Assembly (NCBI RefSeq): GCF_002838065.1
Contig: NZ_PIZU01000007.1
Coordinates: 1-64,000, forward strand
DNA: 64,000 nucleotides
Reading direction: 5' to 3'
Source: Mycobacterium hubeiense
GTDB taxonomy: Bacteria; Actinomycetota; Actinomycetes; Mycobacteriales; Mycobacteriaceae
Made by a program: the position numbers and the translations under genes. How positions within the stretch are numbered: position 1 is the first letter of the stretch; each line of letters starts with the position of its first letter. Of this stretch, positions 51,948 through 60,289 are shown piece after piece. The notes under the pieces are model-generated. The model ran no database searches, was not told the DNA's origin, and saw only the letters and a program-made list of their open reading frames with translations.

Positions 51948-52417
51948 ACCGAAAGATCCCGGCGCAGCTTGGCGACGTGACCGGTGGCGCGGACGTTGTA
52001 CTGCGCCTCGGCGATCTTGCCGTTCTCGTCGACGACGAACGTCGAGCGGATGACGCCCTGCACGGTCTTGCCGTACATCGTCTTCTCACCGAATGCGCCC
52101 CAGGCCGTCAACACCTTCTTGTCGGGGTCGGACAGCAACGGGAAGGTCAGGCCCTGCTCGTCGCGGAACTTCGCGAGTTTGGCGGGCTTGTCGGGTGAGA
52201 TCCCGACGACGTCGAGTCCGGCTTCGTTGAGTTCGCTCAGGTTGTCGCGGAAGTCACACGCCTGTTTGGTGCAGCCCGGAGTGGACGCGGCGGGATAGAA
52301 GTACACGATGACCTTGCGGCCCTTGTAGTCCGACAGCTTGACCGTGTTGCCGTCGGCATCGGGCAGGCTGAATGCGGGAGCCTTGTCGCCTACCTTGAGT
52401 CGCGGGGTCTGTGGCAT
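51944..52417 (-). CDS. bcp: peroxiredoxin, bacterioferritin comigratory protein type
   Basis: This is a 157-residue thiol peroxidase that reduces peroxides and lipid hydroperoxides. The PxxxTxxC motif (AASTPGC) gives the peroxidatic cysteine C49, and the resolving C54 five residues later marks the atypical 2-Cys BCP/PrxQ group. The fold elements AFSLPDADG and DYKGRKVIVYFYP are intact. It matches Rv2521 in position and length. It converges on the M20 peptidase gene with a 4-bp overlap and is divergent from the DUF3618 gene. Confidence 0.95.
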   Translation of the reverse strand: MPQTPRLKVGDKAPAFSLPDADGNTVKLSDYKGRKVIVYFYPAASTPGCTKQACDFRDNLSELNEAGLDVVGISPDKPAKLAKFRDEQGLTFPLLSDPDKKVLTAWGAFGEKTMYGKTVQGVIRSTFVVDENGKIAEAQYNVRATGHVAKLRRDLSV

Positions 52418-52534
52418 GCGTGGTGAACCCTTCTCGTCGACCGGTGCGCCGGGATGAGTGCCGACTGAACTAGGGTAGTTCGCTAAGGCAGCGGCTCGGC
52501 ATCACGCCGGCTACGCGGGGGATAGGGAGGCACA

Positions 52535-52762
52535 GTGGCGAACCGGGATCCCGACAGCATCAAGAGGGACATCGATCAGGCTCGCGAGCAGTTGGCGTCG
52601 ACCGTGGACTCGCTTGCCGAGCGGGCCAATCCTCGTCGGATCGCCGATGACGCCAAGGCCGGGGTGGTCCGATTCGTCAAGAAGCCGGCCGTGACGATCT
52701 CGCTGGCCGGTGTGGGCGCGCTGGTCGTGCTGCTGGTGATTCGCAAGCTCAGACGACGCTGA
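52535..52762 (+). CDS. DUF3618 small membrane protein (Rv2520c-like)
   Basis: This is a 75-residue protein with the DUF3618 opening DPDSIKRDIDQAREQLASTVDSLAERANPRR, an amphipathic helix of about 45 residues. A single membrane span (TISLAGVGALVVLLVI) and a short basic tail follow. It is probably an inner-membrane protein with the helix on the cytoplasmic side. Function is unknown. GTG start at 52535 with GGGAGG upstream. It converges on a small ORF at 52773-52943. Confidence 0.88.
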   Translation: MANRDPDSIKRDIDQAREQLASTVDSLAERANPRRIADDAKAGVVRFVKKPAVTISLAGVGALVVLLVIRKLRRR

Positions 52763-52772
52763 CGGAGTTTGC

Positions 52773-52943
52773 TCAGCGGTGACGGCGGGGCAGCAACCAT
52801 TCGGTGAGCGAAAACGCCGGCGGATTGGCGGTACGGCCGAGGCGGTTGCAGCTGTACACGAACAACGGCTGTTGCGCAGTTACGTCGCCGTCAGACTGTC
52901 CATCCGACCAACCCGGCGTGCCCGGTGCGCCTGACGTCGGCAT
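52773..52943 (-). CDS. 56-residue hypothetical protein
   Basis: A short frame encodes MPTSGAPGTPGWSDGQ, a central TAQQPLFVYSCNRLGRTA segment and ends in EWLLPRRHR. The ATG at 52943 has GAGG 9 nt upstream. The aromatic and cysteine content looks less random than most shadow frames in this GC-rich DNA. There is no signal peptide or membrane span. I recognise no family. In M. tuberculosis a PE gene occupies the corresponding interval, and nothing PE-like is present here. Confidence 0.45.
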   Translation of the reverse strand: MPTSGAPGTPGWSDGQSDGDVTAQQPLFVYSCNRLGRTANPPAFSLTEWLLPRRHR

Positions 52944-53285
52944 CAGCTAATTCCTCGATTCGTGTACCGCAGCTGGCGCAAGGAGGACGTCCAGGCGTAT
53001 TCAGCTAATGCAAGCATAGCACCGGTGCCACCTTCTACCCAGCTTGAACGACGCATTTCCGCGAGATTGTCAATGATCCGCAACCATTGATCGATGGCAG
53101 ATCACGTCGGCATCAGGTCGCCTACGGTGGTTGTTAGCACATTTTACAACGCTACCGGCGAGTATCCGGGAAATATTGTCGAAAACGTCAACCGCAACCA
53201 CTGAATGATAGCCGGCACGGCAAGACGAGGCTGGGAAACAAGCCCGCGGACCGCGCGCGATCTGCGCGGTAGCGGTGAAATTGAG
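52944..53285. other. 342-bp intergenic region without a supported gene
   Basis: No start codon with a ribosome binding site leads to a convincing frame here. The stretch is less GC-rich than its surroundings (for example around 53130-53185). It contains a TCAATG-N9-CATTGA repeat (53070-53090) and two similar CCGCAACCA(T/C)TGA copies (about 53079 and 53191). These could be promoter-region elements. No att-site repeat of the adjacent tRNA is evident. Confidence 0.4.
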
Positions 53286-53358
<73 letters not shown>

Positions 53359-53515
53359 GCGTGTGCGACAATAACAGGCCTTGCGGCACAGGGTGAAATC
53401 GCCCGACGGCCGCGCGCGCTGCCGACGCTGCGGTGGCGCGCGCTATCCATCGTAGCCCTTAGACTATTGCCAATAATCGGTCGATCCAGACCCTGTTTGC
53501 GAGGTGGAGTACAGC

Positions 53516-54733
53516 ATGTGGCAGGTCCAATCGGTGACCCGTCGCCGACATCGACCCTGGTTGACCGCTCTAGCGCTGGTGCCGGCCGTGGTGTTTGGCC
53601 TGAGCGGCTGCAGCGGCGATTCCGGCCAGGAGCCGGTCCAGGTGATCACCGATAAGGGCACCCCGTACCACGACCTGCTGGTGCCGAAGATCATCTCCTC
53701 GGTCAAGGACGGCGCCGTCGGCGTCACGGTCGAGGCACCCGTCACGGTCAGCGCCGAGGACGGCGTGCTCGACTCCGTCACGATGGTCAACGAAGAAGGC
53801 GAACCGGTCTCCGGCGAACTCAGCAAGGACGGGTTGACCTGGTCGACGACCGAACCGCTGGGCTACAACAAGCGGTACACGCTGACGGCACGGTCGTTGG
53901 GCCTCGGCGGTGCCACCAGCCAGCAGATGTCGTTCCAAACGCATTCGCCGGAAAACCTGACCATGCCGTATGTGCTGCCCAATGACGGCGAGGTCGTCGG
54001 CGTCGGCCAGCCGGTCGCGATCCGCTTCGACGAGAACATCCCCAACCGCGTGGCGGCCGAGCGAGCCATCACGGTCAAGACCACCCCACACGTCGAGGGC
54101 GCGTTCTACTGGCTCAACAACCGCGAAGTCCGTTGGCGCCCAGCGCGTTACTGGAAGCCGGGAACGACCGTCGAGGTCAACGTCAACACCTACGGCGTAG
54201 AACTCGGCGACGGGCTGTTCGGCCAGGACAACGTCACCACGAAGTTCACCATCGGCGACGAGGTCATCGCGACCGCCGACGACGCCACCAAGACGCTGAC
54301 CGTGCGTCGCAACGGCGCGGTCATCAAGACGATGCCGATTTCGATGGGCAAGAACAAGACGCCCACGAACAACGGCATCTACATCGTCGGCGATCGGTTC
54401 CCGCACCTGATCATGGACTCGTCCACCTACGGCGTGCCGGTGAACTCACCCGACGGCTACCGCACCGAAGTCGATTGGGCCACCCAGATCTCCTACAGCG
54501 GTATCTACGTGCACGCCGCCCCGTGGTCGGTGGGCAGCCAGGGCTACAGCAACGTCAGCCACGGCTGCATTAACGTCAGCACCAGCAACGGCCGGTGGTT
54601 CTTCGACAACACCAAACGCGGCGACATCGTCGAGATCCGCAACACGGTCGGGCCAGTGCTGCCCGGCACGGATGGCCTTGGCGACTGGAACATCCCCTGG
54701 GAGCAGTGGAAGGCCGGCAACGCCAGCATCTGA
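53516..54733 (+). CDS. ldtB: L,D-transpeptidase lipoprotein (LdtB/Rv2518c type)
   Basis: This 405-residue peptidoglycan cross-linking enzyme forms 3-3 links between diaminopimelate residues. A basic N-region, a hydrophobic helix and the lipobox LSGC (cysteine near residue 32) anchor it as a lipoprotein. Two Ig-like domains (about 55-145 and 150-245) precede the YkuD catalytic domain (about 250-375), with the signature HGCIN, the catalytic His upstream in YVHAAPW, and the conserved NGRWFF segment. The ATG at 53516 is preferred over the in-frame GTG at 53504 because GGAG precedes it by 6 nt. Position and length match Rv2518c. A strong hairpin follows the stop. Confidence 0.94.
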   Translation: MWQVQSVTRRRHRPWLTALALVPAVVFGLSGCSGDSGQEPVQVITDKGTPYHDLLVPKIISSVKDGAVGVTVEAPVTVSAEDGVLDSVTMVNEEGEPVSGELSKDGLTWSTTEPLGYNKRYTLTARSLGLGGATSQQMSFQTHSPENLTMPYVLPNDGEVVGVGQPVAIRFDENIPNRVAAERAITVKTTPHVEGAFYWLNNREVRWRPARYWKPGTTVEVNVNTYGVELGDGLFGQDNVTTKFTIGDEVIATADDATKTLTVRRNGAVIKTMPISMGKNKTPTNNGIYIVGDRFPHLIMDSSTYGVPVNSPDGYRTEVDWATQISYSGIYVHAAPWSVGSQGYSNVSHGCINVSTSNGRWFFDNTKRGDIVEIRNTVGPVLPGTDGLGDWNIPWEQWKAGNASI

Positions 54734-54780
54734 CGCGGTGGGCGCATCCACTTAGTGGCTGCCGGATATCGCCGAAACGA

Positions 54781-54810
54781 CAATGCGGGCCTCATCTGAG
54801 GCCCGCATTG
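54781..54810. terminator. bidirectional hairpin terminator
   Basis: CAATGCGGGCCTCA (54781-54794) and TGAGGCCCGCATTG (54797-54810) form a perfect 14-bp inverted repeat with a 2-nt centre. It lies between ldtB (plus strand) and tRNA-His (minus strand) and can end both transcripts. Confidence 0.85.
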
Positions 54811-54820
54811 CCATCTTCGG

Positions 54821-54894
54821 GGTGGCTGACGGGACTCGAACCCGCGACAGCCAGGATCACAACCTGGTGCTCTACCAACTGAACTACAGCCACC
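54821..54894 (-). tRNA. hisT: tRNA-His (anticodon GTG)
   Basis: The minus strand folds as a tRNA with acceptor GTGGCTG/CAGCCAC, discriminator C and an encoded G at position -1, the identity pair of tRNA-His. The anticodon loop TTGTGAT carries GTG. It lies just downstream of orn on the same strand, the usual mycobacterial arrangement. Confidence 0.96.
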
Positions 54895-54921
54895 ATCGCC
54901 GCATGAGCGGCGCCGTCGATA

Positions 54922-55569
54922 CTAGCCGCTCGGGCGCTCGACAGCCGAATCGATAGTCTGCGAGTCGCCGTTGGAGGCCGCCAACTCGGCCGCAATCGCG
55001 GCGATATCGCTGGTCGACGGGCCCGGCGGCGGCACGAACGCGGTGCGTCGGTAGTACTTCAATTCCCGGATGGATTCGTGGATGTCGGCCAACGCGCGAT
55101 GCGCCAGCCCCTTCTCGGGCTGTCCGAAGTAGATCCGCGGGTACCAGCGTCGGCACAGCTCCTTGATCGAGCTGACGTCGATCATCCGGTAGTGCAGGTA
55201 ATCGTCGAGAACCGGCATGTCGCGGGCGATGAAACCGCGGTCGGTGGCAATCGAATTGCCCGCCAGCGGCGCGGTCTTGGCCTGCTTGACGTGGGTGCGG
55301 ATGTAGTCGAGCACCAGCTGCTCGGCCTCGGCCACATCGACGGTCGACGCGCGCACCTCATCGATCAGGCCGGAGCGGGTGTGCATCTGCGCCACCACGT
55401 CGATCATGTTCGACAGCGCATCCTCGTCGGCGTGAATGACCACGTCGATACCCTCACCGAGGATGTTGAGGTCGGCATCGGTGACCAGTACCGCAATCTC
55501 GATGAGCCGGTCGGACCGCAGGTCCAGGCCGGTCATCTCACAGTCGATCCACACCAATTCGTCACGCAC
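54922..55569 (-). CDS. orn: oligoribonuclease
   Basis: This 215-residue DEDDh exonuclease degrades di- to pentanucleotides from RNA decay and c-di-nucleotide turnover. Motif Exo I is [10 protein letters not shown] near residues 7-16, Exo II contains [10 protein letters not shown], and Exo III ends in [11 protein letters not shown], with the catalytic His and Asp. The C-terminal tail of about 30 residues is Ala/Ser-rich. A longer frame starts at 55599, but the GTG at 55569 gives the known length of the mycobacterial protein (215 in Rv2511). It is followed by tRNA-His. Confidence 0.96.
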   Translation of the reverse strand: MRDELVWIDCEMTGLDLRSDRLIEIAVLVTDADLNILGEGIDVVIHADEDALSNMIDVVAQMHTRSGLIDEVRASTVDVAEAEQLVLDYIRTHVKQAKTAPLAGNSIATDRGFIARDMPVLDDYLHYRMIDVSSIKELCRRWYPRIYFGQPEKGLAHRALADIHESIRELKYYRRTAFVPPPGPSTSDIAAIAAELAASNGDSQTIDSAVERPSG

Positions 55570-55678
55570 AGCGCTCCACAGTATTCGCACGCCCGTCAAC
55601 TGGCTCCCAGACCCGCCCGGTTGGCAAGTAATGTCAGGACCCGATCGTCAGTCGTTCGCGCAAAGGGAGGACCGCGGC

Positions 55679-57271
55679 ATGACCACCGAATCGACAGGCA
55701 CCCCGGCGCAGCAGATCGCGGCCGGTTATGCCGTCGAAGGCCAGGCGCTGGAGTTGGGCACCGTCGTCGTCGACGGCACCGCCGACCCGGCCGCCCAGAT
55801 CCGCATCCCGCTGGCCACCGTCAACCGGCACGGGCTCGTCGCCGGCGCCACCGGCACCGGCAAGACAAAGTCGCTGCAGGTCATCGCCGAACAGCTGTCG
55901 GCCGCCGGGGTGCCCGTGCTGATGGCCGACGTCAAGGGCGACCTGTCCGGCCTGTCCCGCCCCGGCGAGCAGGGCGACAAGATCGCCGAGCGGGCCAAGG
56001 ACACCGGCGACCAGTGGACGCCGACGGCATATCCCGTCGAGTTTCTGTCGCTGGGCACCACTGGAATCGGTGTTCCGGTGCGCGCCACCGTCACCAGTTT
56101 CGGGCCGATCCTGCTGTCAAAGGTATTGGGGCTCAACCAGACTCAGGAGTCCACTCTCGGCCTGATCTTCCACTGGGCAGATCAGAAGGGGCTGCCGCTG
56201 GTGGACCTCAAGGATCTGCGGTCGGTTATCCAGTACCTCACCAGCGACGAGGGCAAGCCCGAGTTGAAGGCGCTGGGCGCGGTGTCGTCGACGACGGCCG
56301 GCGTCATCCTGCGTGCGCTGGTGAACCTAGAGGCCGAGGGCGGCGACACCTTCTTCGGCGAGCCCGAACTCGAACCCGAGGACCTGATGCGCGTCGACGC
56401 CCAGGGCCGCGGCATCATCACGCTGCTGGAAGTCGGCCAGCAGGCCGCCCGGCCGGTGATGTTCTCGACATTTTTGATGTGGGTGCTGGCCGACTTGTTC
56501 ACCACGCTGCCGGAGGTCGGCGACGTCGACAAGCCGAAGCTGGTGTTTTTCTTCGACGAGGCCCATCTGCTGTTCACCGACGCGTCGAAGGCGTTCCTCG
56601 AGCAGGTGGAGCAGACCGTCAAGCTGATCCGGTCCAAGGGCGTCGGCGTGTTCTTCTGCACTCAGTTGCCGACCGATGTGCCCAACGAGGTGCTCTCGCA
56701 GCTCGGCGCGCGGATCCAGCACGCCCTGCGCGCATTCACTCCGGACGATCAGAAGGCCCTGTCCAAGACGGTGCGCACCTACCCGAAGACCGATGTCTAC
56801 GACCTGGAGAAGGCGCTGACGTCACTGGGCATCGGTGAAGCGATCGTCACCGTGCTCTCGGAGAGGGGTGCGCCGACGCCGGTCGCGTGGACGCGGATGC
56901 GGGCCCCACGCTCGCTGATGGACACCATCGGGCCCGACGCCATCACCGCCGCAGCGAAGGCCAGCCCGCTGCAGGCCGAGTACGGCCAGACCATCGACGG
57001 CGACTCGGCTTTCGAACGGCTGGCCGCGAAACTGGCACCGCCGCCCGGCGCAGGCGAATTCGCCGGCGCCGAGGCCGAAGTCGAGGTGCCCGTGCCCGCG
57101 GGGGGTGAGGTGCCGCCGATGCCCGCGCCGGCGCAGCCCGAAGAGCCCGGCTTCTTCGAGAAGATGGCAAGCAGCCCGGCGTTCAAGAGCGCCATGCGAT
57201 CGGCGGGCACCGTCATCGGCCGCGAGATCACCCGCAGTATCTTCGGCACCGGCCGTCGACGCCGCCGTTAG
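55679..57271 (+). CDS. HerA-like / DUF853 P-loop ATPase (Rv2510c-like)
   Basis: This is a 530-residue cytoplasmic ATPase of the HerA/FtsK-related DUF853 group. The Walker A GATGTGKTK is near residues 57-65, with ADVKGDLSG soon after. The Walker B FFFDEAHLLF and sensor segment FFCTQLPTDVPNEVL follow. The family has been suggested to act as a DNA pump or helicase, but its cellular role is not settled. The C-terminal 90 residues are Ala/Glu/Pro-rich and end in a basic stretch (GRRRRR). The ATG at 55679 has AAGGGAGG upstream. It is divergent from orn. Confidence 0.9.
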   Translation: MTTESTGTPAQQIAAGYAVEGQALELGTVVVDGTADPAAQIRIPLATVNRHGLVAGATGTGKTKSLQVIAEQLSAAGVPVLMADVKGDLSGLSRPGEQGDKIAERAKDTGDQWTPTAYPVEFLSLGTTGIGVPVRATVTSFGPILLSKVLGLNQTQESTLGLIFHWADQKGLPLVDLKDLRSVIQYLTSDEGKPELKALGAVSSTTAGVILRALVNLEAEGGDTFFGEPELEPEDLMRVDAQGRGIITLLEVGQQAARPVMFSTFLMWVLADLFTTLPEVGDVDKPKLVFFFDEAHLLFTDASKAFLEQVEQTVKLIRSKGVGVFFCTQLPTDVPNEVLSQLGARIQHALRAFTPDDQKALSKTVRTYPKTDVYDLEKALTSLGIGEAIVTVLSERGAPTPVAWTRMRAPRSLMDTIGPDAITAAAKASPLQAEYGQTIDGDSAFERLAAKLAPPPGAGEFAGAEAEVEVPVPAGGEVPPMPAPAQPEEPGFFEKMASSPAFKSAMRSAGTVIGREITRSIFGTGRRRRR

Positions 57272-57288
57272 TCGCAGCGTAAGCGCGC

Positions 57289-58095
57289 TCAGTCGCCGCC
57301 CAGCTTCTTGTAGACGGCGCCGACGATCGGCGCAACGATGGCCCGCGGCGAATATCCACTGGCCACCGACATCGCCTTCGAGGTCACGCCTGGGACGACA
57401 CGCATCTTGTTGCGCTCCAACCCATCCAGCGACAACTTCGCGGTGTGCTGAGTCGAAATCCACAGGAAGTCGGGGATCAACCGCTCGACGAGCGACTGCT
57501 CGTGTTCGTCGGGCAGCGCTTCACGCACCGGACCGGGCGCCAGCAGCGTGACATGCACACCGGCGCTTTTCAGTTCGCCGCGCAGCGATTCGCTGAACGT
57601 GTTGACGAACGCCTTGCTCGCCGCATAGGTGGCGTTGTTGGGGATCGGCGAATTGCCTGCCGCGGAGCCGGAAATCAGAATGCCGCCGGCGCCGCGCTCG
57701 ACCATGCCGGGCAGCACGGCCAGCACAAGGTCATGCACGCCAAGGACATTCAGCTGTACCTGCGCCTTCTCCTCGGCCGGGTCCAGTTTCGACACTGGAC
57801 CGAACGTCGCGGTGCCGGCGTTGGCGCACAGGATCGAGATGTCCCGTGCGGCCAGCTCGTCGGCGAACTTCGTGCGCTCGGTGGGGTCGGACAGGTCCAC
57901 CGGGCGCACCTCGACGGTCACGCCATAGCGTTCGGTCAGCCGGTCCGCCAACGCATTGAGCACATCCTCGCGTCGCGCCGTGACGATCAAATGGTGTCCC
58001 CGCGCGGCGAGTTCCGTCGCCAACGCTTCGCCGATGTTTTGCGAGGCGCCGGTGACGACGGCGCGGGCATCGGGATGAGGAGCGGGTACTGGCAT
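57289..58095 (-). CDS. cmrA: mycolic acid motif reductase (SDR, Rv2509-like)
   Basis: This 268-residue SDR reduces the 3-oxo intermediate left by Pks13 to the mature beta-hydroxy mycolic motif. That role is known for the Corynebacterium orthologue and for Rv2509. The cofactor motif TGASQNIG is at 15-22, R42 in TARR suggests NADPH, and the catalytic residues are S144, Y157 and K161 (YAASK). Length equals that of Rv2509, and it has the same neighbours (HerA-like ATPase and MFS protein). The ATG at 58095 is 25 bp from the divergent MFS start. Confidence 0.9.
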   Translation of the reverse strand: MPVPAPHPDARAVVTGASQNIGEALATELAARGHHLIVTARREDVLNALADRLTERYGVTVEVRPVDLSDPTERTKFADELAARDISILCANAGTATFGPVSKLDPAEEKAQVQLNVLGVHDLVLAVLPGMVERGAGGILISGSAAGNSPIPNNATYAASKAFVNTFSESLRGELKSAGVHVTLLAPGPVREALPDEHEQSLVERLIPDFLWISTQHTAKLSLDGLERNKMRVVPGVTSKAMSVASGYSPRAIVAPIVGAVYKKLGGD

Positions 58096-58120
58096 GCGCG
58101 GGACTATATCGTGGGCGACG

Positions 58121-59446
58121 ATGAGCGAGCGCTCCCGTGTGGATCAGCCGCCCGTGCCGAGCGCCGGTCGGTCTCAGGTGCTCGCGTGGGCGCTGTGGGA
58201 CTGCGGCGCGACGGGGCTGAACGCGATCGTCGTAACATTTGTCTTCTCGGTGTATCTCACCGGCGCGGTGGGCGGCGACCTGCCCGGGGACACCTCACCG
58301 TCGAGCCTGCTCGGGCGGGCGCTGGCCATTGCCGGCCTCACGGTGGCCCTGCTGGCCCCGGCGATCGGGATCTGGGTCGACGCACCGGGCCGTCGGCGCC
58401 GCGTGCTGGCCGCCCTGACCGCGCTGGCAGTCGTGCTGACCTCGGCCATGAGCCTGGTCCGCGACGACTACCACTACCTGTGGTTGGGGCTGGTGCTGCT
58501 GGCGGCCGCAGCGACGTGCAACGACCTGGCGACCGTGCCCTACAACGCGATGCTGCGACAGCTGTCCACCCCGCTGACCTCCGGCCGGGTGTCCGGATTC
58601 GGTTTGGCCATGGGCTATCTCGGCAGCGTCGTGCTGCTGCTGGTGGCCTACCTCGGGTTCATCGGCGGCGACGGCGACACCAGAGGATTTCTGGGCCTGC
58701 CGGTCGAGGGCGGCCAGAACGTCCGCGGCGTGATGCTGCTGACCGCAGCGTGGTTCGCGCTTTTCGCGCTGCCCCTGATATTCGGCGCGCCCGACGGACT
58801 GCCCGAGCTCCAAGGGGAGAAGGTCGGCTTCTTCGGCGCCTACCGCAAGCTGTGGTCGGAAATATCCGGCGAGTGGAAACGCGACCACAACATCGTCTAC
58901 TACCTGTTCGCGAGCGCGGTGTTCCGCGACGGGCTCGCGGGCGTCTTCACCTTCGGCGCCGTCCTCGGCGTCAACGTGTACGGCGTCTCCGATGCCGATG
59001 TGTTGCTGTTCGGGGTGAGCGCCTGCGTGGTCGCCGCGGCCGGCGCGGTCGTCGGCGGGCTGTTCGACGATCGGCTCGGGTCCAAACCGGTGATCGTCGG
59101 CGCGCTCACCTTGATGATCACGGTCGGCCTGACGCTGCTGAGCCTGTCTGGGCCGGTCGCGTTCTGGGTGTGCGGGCTGCTGCTCTGTCTGTTCATCGGT
59201 CCGACCCTGGCGTCGGGCCGCACGCTGATGATGCGAATGTCGATGGACGGCAAGGAAGGTGTGGCCTTCGGGTTGTACGCCACCACCGGCCGGGCGGTGT
59301 CCTTCCTCGCGCCGTGGCTGTTCTTCACGTTCATCGACGTGTTCGACACGGACCGGGCCGGCATCGGCGGACTGTGCGTGGTGCTGTCGATCGGGCTGGT
59401 GGCGATGCTGGCGGTGAAGACGCCGGGCCGAATGTCTATCGGCTGA
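58121..59446 (+). CDS. MFS-like integral membrane protein (Rv2508c-like)
   Basis: This is a 441-residue protein with about twelve hydrophobic segments and the WALWDCGATGLNAIVVTFVFSVYL opening of the UMF1/Atg22-like branch of the major facilitator superfamily. DAPGRRRR between TM2 and TM3 is the usual basic loop. The transported substrate is unknown; related proteins export amino acids. The ATG at 58121 is chosen over an upstream in-frame ATG (58094) that would overlap cmrA. It converges on the MmpS-like gene. Confidence 0.87.
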   Translation: MSERSRVDQPPVPSAGRSQVLAWALWDCGATGLNAIVVTFVFSVYLTGAVGGDLPGDTSPSSLLGRALAIAGLTVALLAPAIGIWVDAPGRRRRVLAALTALAVVLTSAMSLVRDDYHYLWLGLVLLAAAATCNDLATVPYNAMLRQLSTPLTSGRVSGFGLAMGYLGSVVLLLVAYLGFIGGDGDTRGFLGLPVEGGQNVRGVMLLTAAWFALFALPLIFGAPDGLPELQGEKVGFFGAYRKLWSEISGEWKRDHNIVYYLFASAVFRDGLAGVFTFGAVLGVNVYGVSDADVLLFGVSACVVAAAGAVVGGLFDDRLGSKPVIVGALTLMITVGLTLLSLSGPVAFWVCGLLLCLFIGPTLASGRTLMMRMSMDGKEGVAFGLYATTGRAVSFLAPWLFFTFIDVFDTDRAGIGGLCVVLSIGLVAMLAVKTPGRMSIG

Positions 59447-59452
59447 GCCTCG

Positions 59453-60199
59453 CTAGCCTCGGGCCACGCAGATGGTCAGGCCCGATCCGGTGCGCTGCTG
59501 GATCTGGACGCCGTTGACGGTGACCGTGCAGCTGACCTCGCGGCCCACGTTGATGATGCTGACGCTGGCCGAATCCTGCGCCGGCTGCGTCAGCTCGACT
59601 TCCTTGCTCCACGGCAGCATCACGTTGAACTCGGTCTGCAGCACCCCGCCACTGTCCACGTAGGTGATGTTGATCGCCCGGCCCTCTCCGGTGACCTCGT
59701 AGACCACCGTTTCGGTCGCGCCACCAGCGGTGGTGTCCGGTCCGGTCGTCGGCGGCACGACCGGTGTGGGCCTGCGCGTCGTCGTGGGAGATGTCGGAGT
59801 GGGAGGCGTCGTCCGGGGGGTGGTGAACGTCGGCTCCTGGATGGGCGGCGCAACGACCGTTTCCTGGCGGGAGCTGTTGGCGATGACCAGCGCGATCACC
59901 AACCCGACCACGACCAGCACGGCCGCGCCCGCGACCAGCCACAGCCAGCGCGGCGATTTCGGCCCTTCGGGCGGTTGCTGCGGTCCCGCGCCGGGCGGGT
60001 ACTGATAGTGCCCCGTCGCGTACGGGTCGTAGCCGTACGGCGCGTAGGCGGGGAGTTGTTCGGTCGGCTTCGGCGCCGATGGTGCCTGGTAAGTGGGGCC
60101 GTAGGCCTGGCCTGCGTACGCCGGGTCCGTGTATCCCGGGTAGTCAGGCCCCTGCGGTCGGGTCGGTTCGGGCCCGTCGCGCCGCGGTGAATCGGTCAT
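59453..60199 (-). CDS. proline-rich membrane protein with MmpS-like C-terminal domain (Rv2507-like)
   Basis: This is a 248-residue bitopic protein. The cytoplasmic N-terminus (about 1-80) is rich in Pro, Tyr and Gly. A membrane span lies at about 85-108 (LWLVAGAAVLVVVGLVIALV), then a Thr/Pro-rich linker, then a small domain (about 160-248) resembling the periplasmic MmpS domain (VYEVTGEGRAINITYVDSGG, VSCTVTVNGV). MmpS proteins assist MmpL lipid exporters, but no mmpL gene is adjacent. The ATG at 60199 has GAGGTGG 4 nt upstream. It corresponds in position to Rv2507. Confidence 0.85.
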   Translation of the reverse strand: MTDSPRRDGPEPTRPQGPDYPGYTDPAYAGQAYGPTYQAPSAPKPTEQLPAYAPYGYDPYATGHYQYPPGAGPQQPPEGPKSPRWLWLVAGAAVLVVVGLVIALVIANSSRQETVVAPPIQEPTFTTPRTTPPTPTSPTTTRRPTPVVPPTTGPDTTAGGATETVVYEVTGEGRAINITYVDSGGVLQTEFNVMLPWSKEVELTQPAQDSASVSIINVGREVSCTVTVNGVQIQQRTGSGLTICVARG

Positions 60200-60289
60200 G
60201 CCCACCTCATGGCTGCAGGGTACCTGTGCAAGTGCTCAGTATGCCGCCCCGATTGCGCAGAGGGCATCGGGCCTGGCCAGAATTGAGTC

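Noticed and set aside
53079..53204. Imperfect direct repeat CCGCAACCA(T/C)TGA near tRNA-Lys as a phage attachment site
   Set aside because: Neither copy matches the 3' end of the tRNA and no integrase or phage genes are present.
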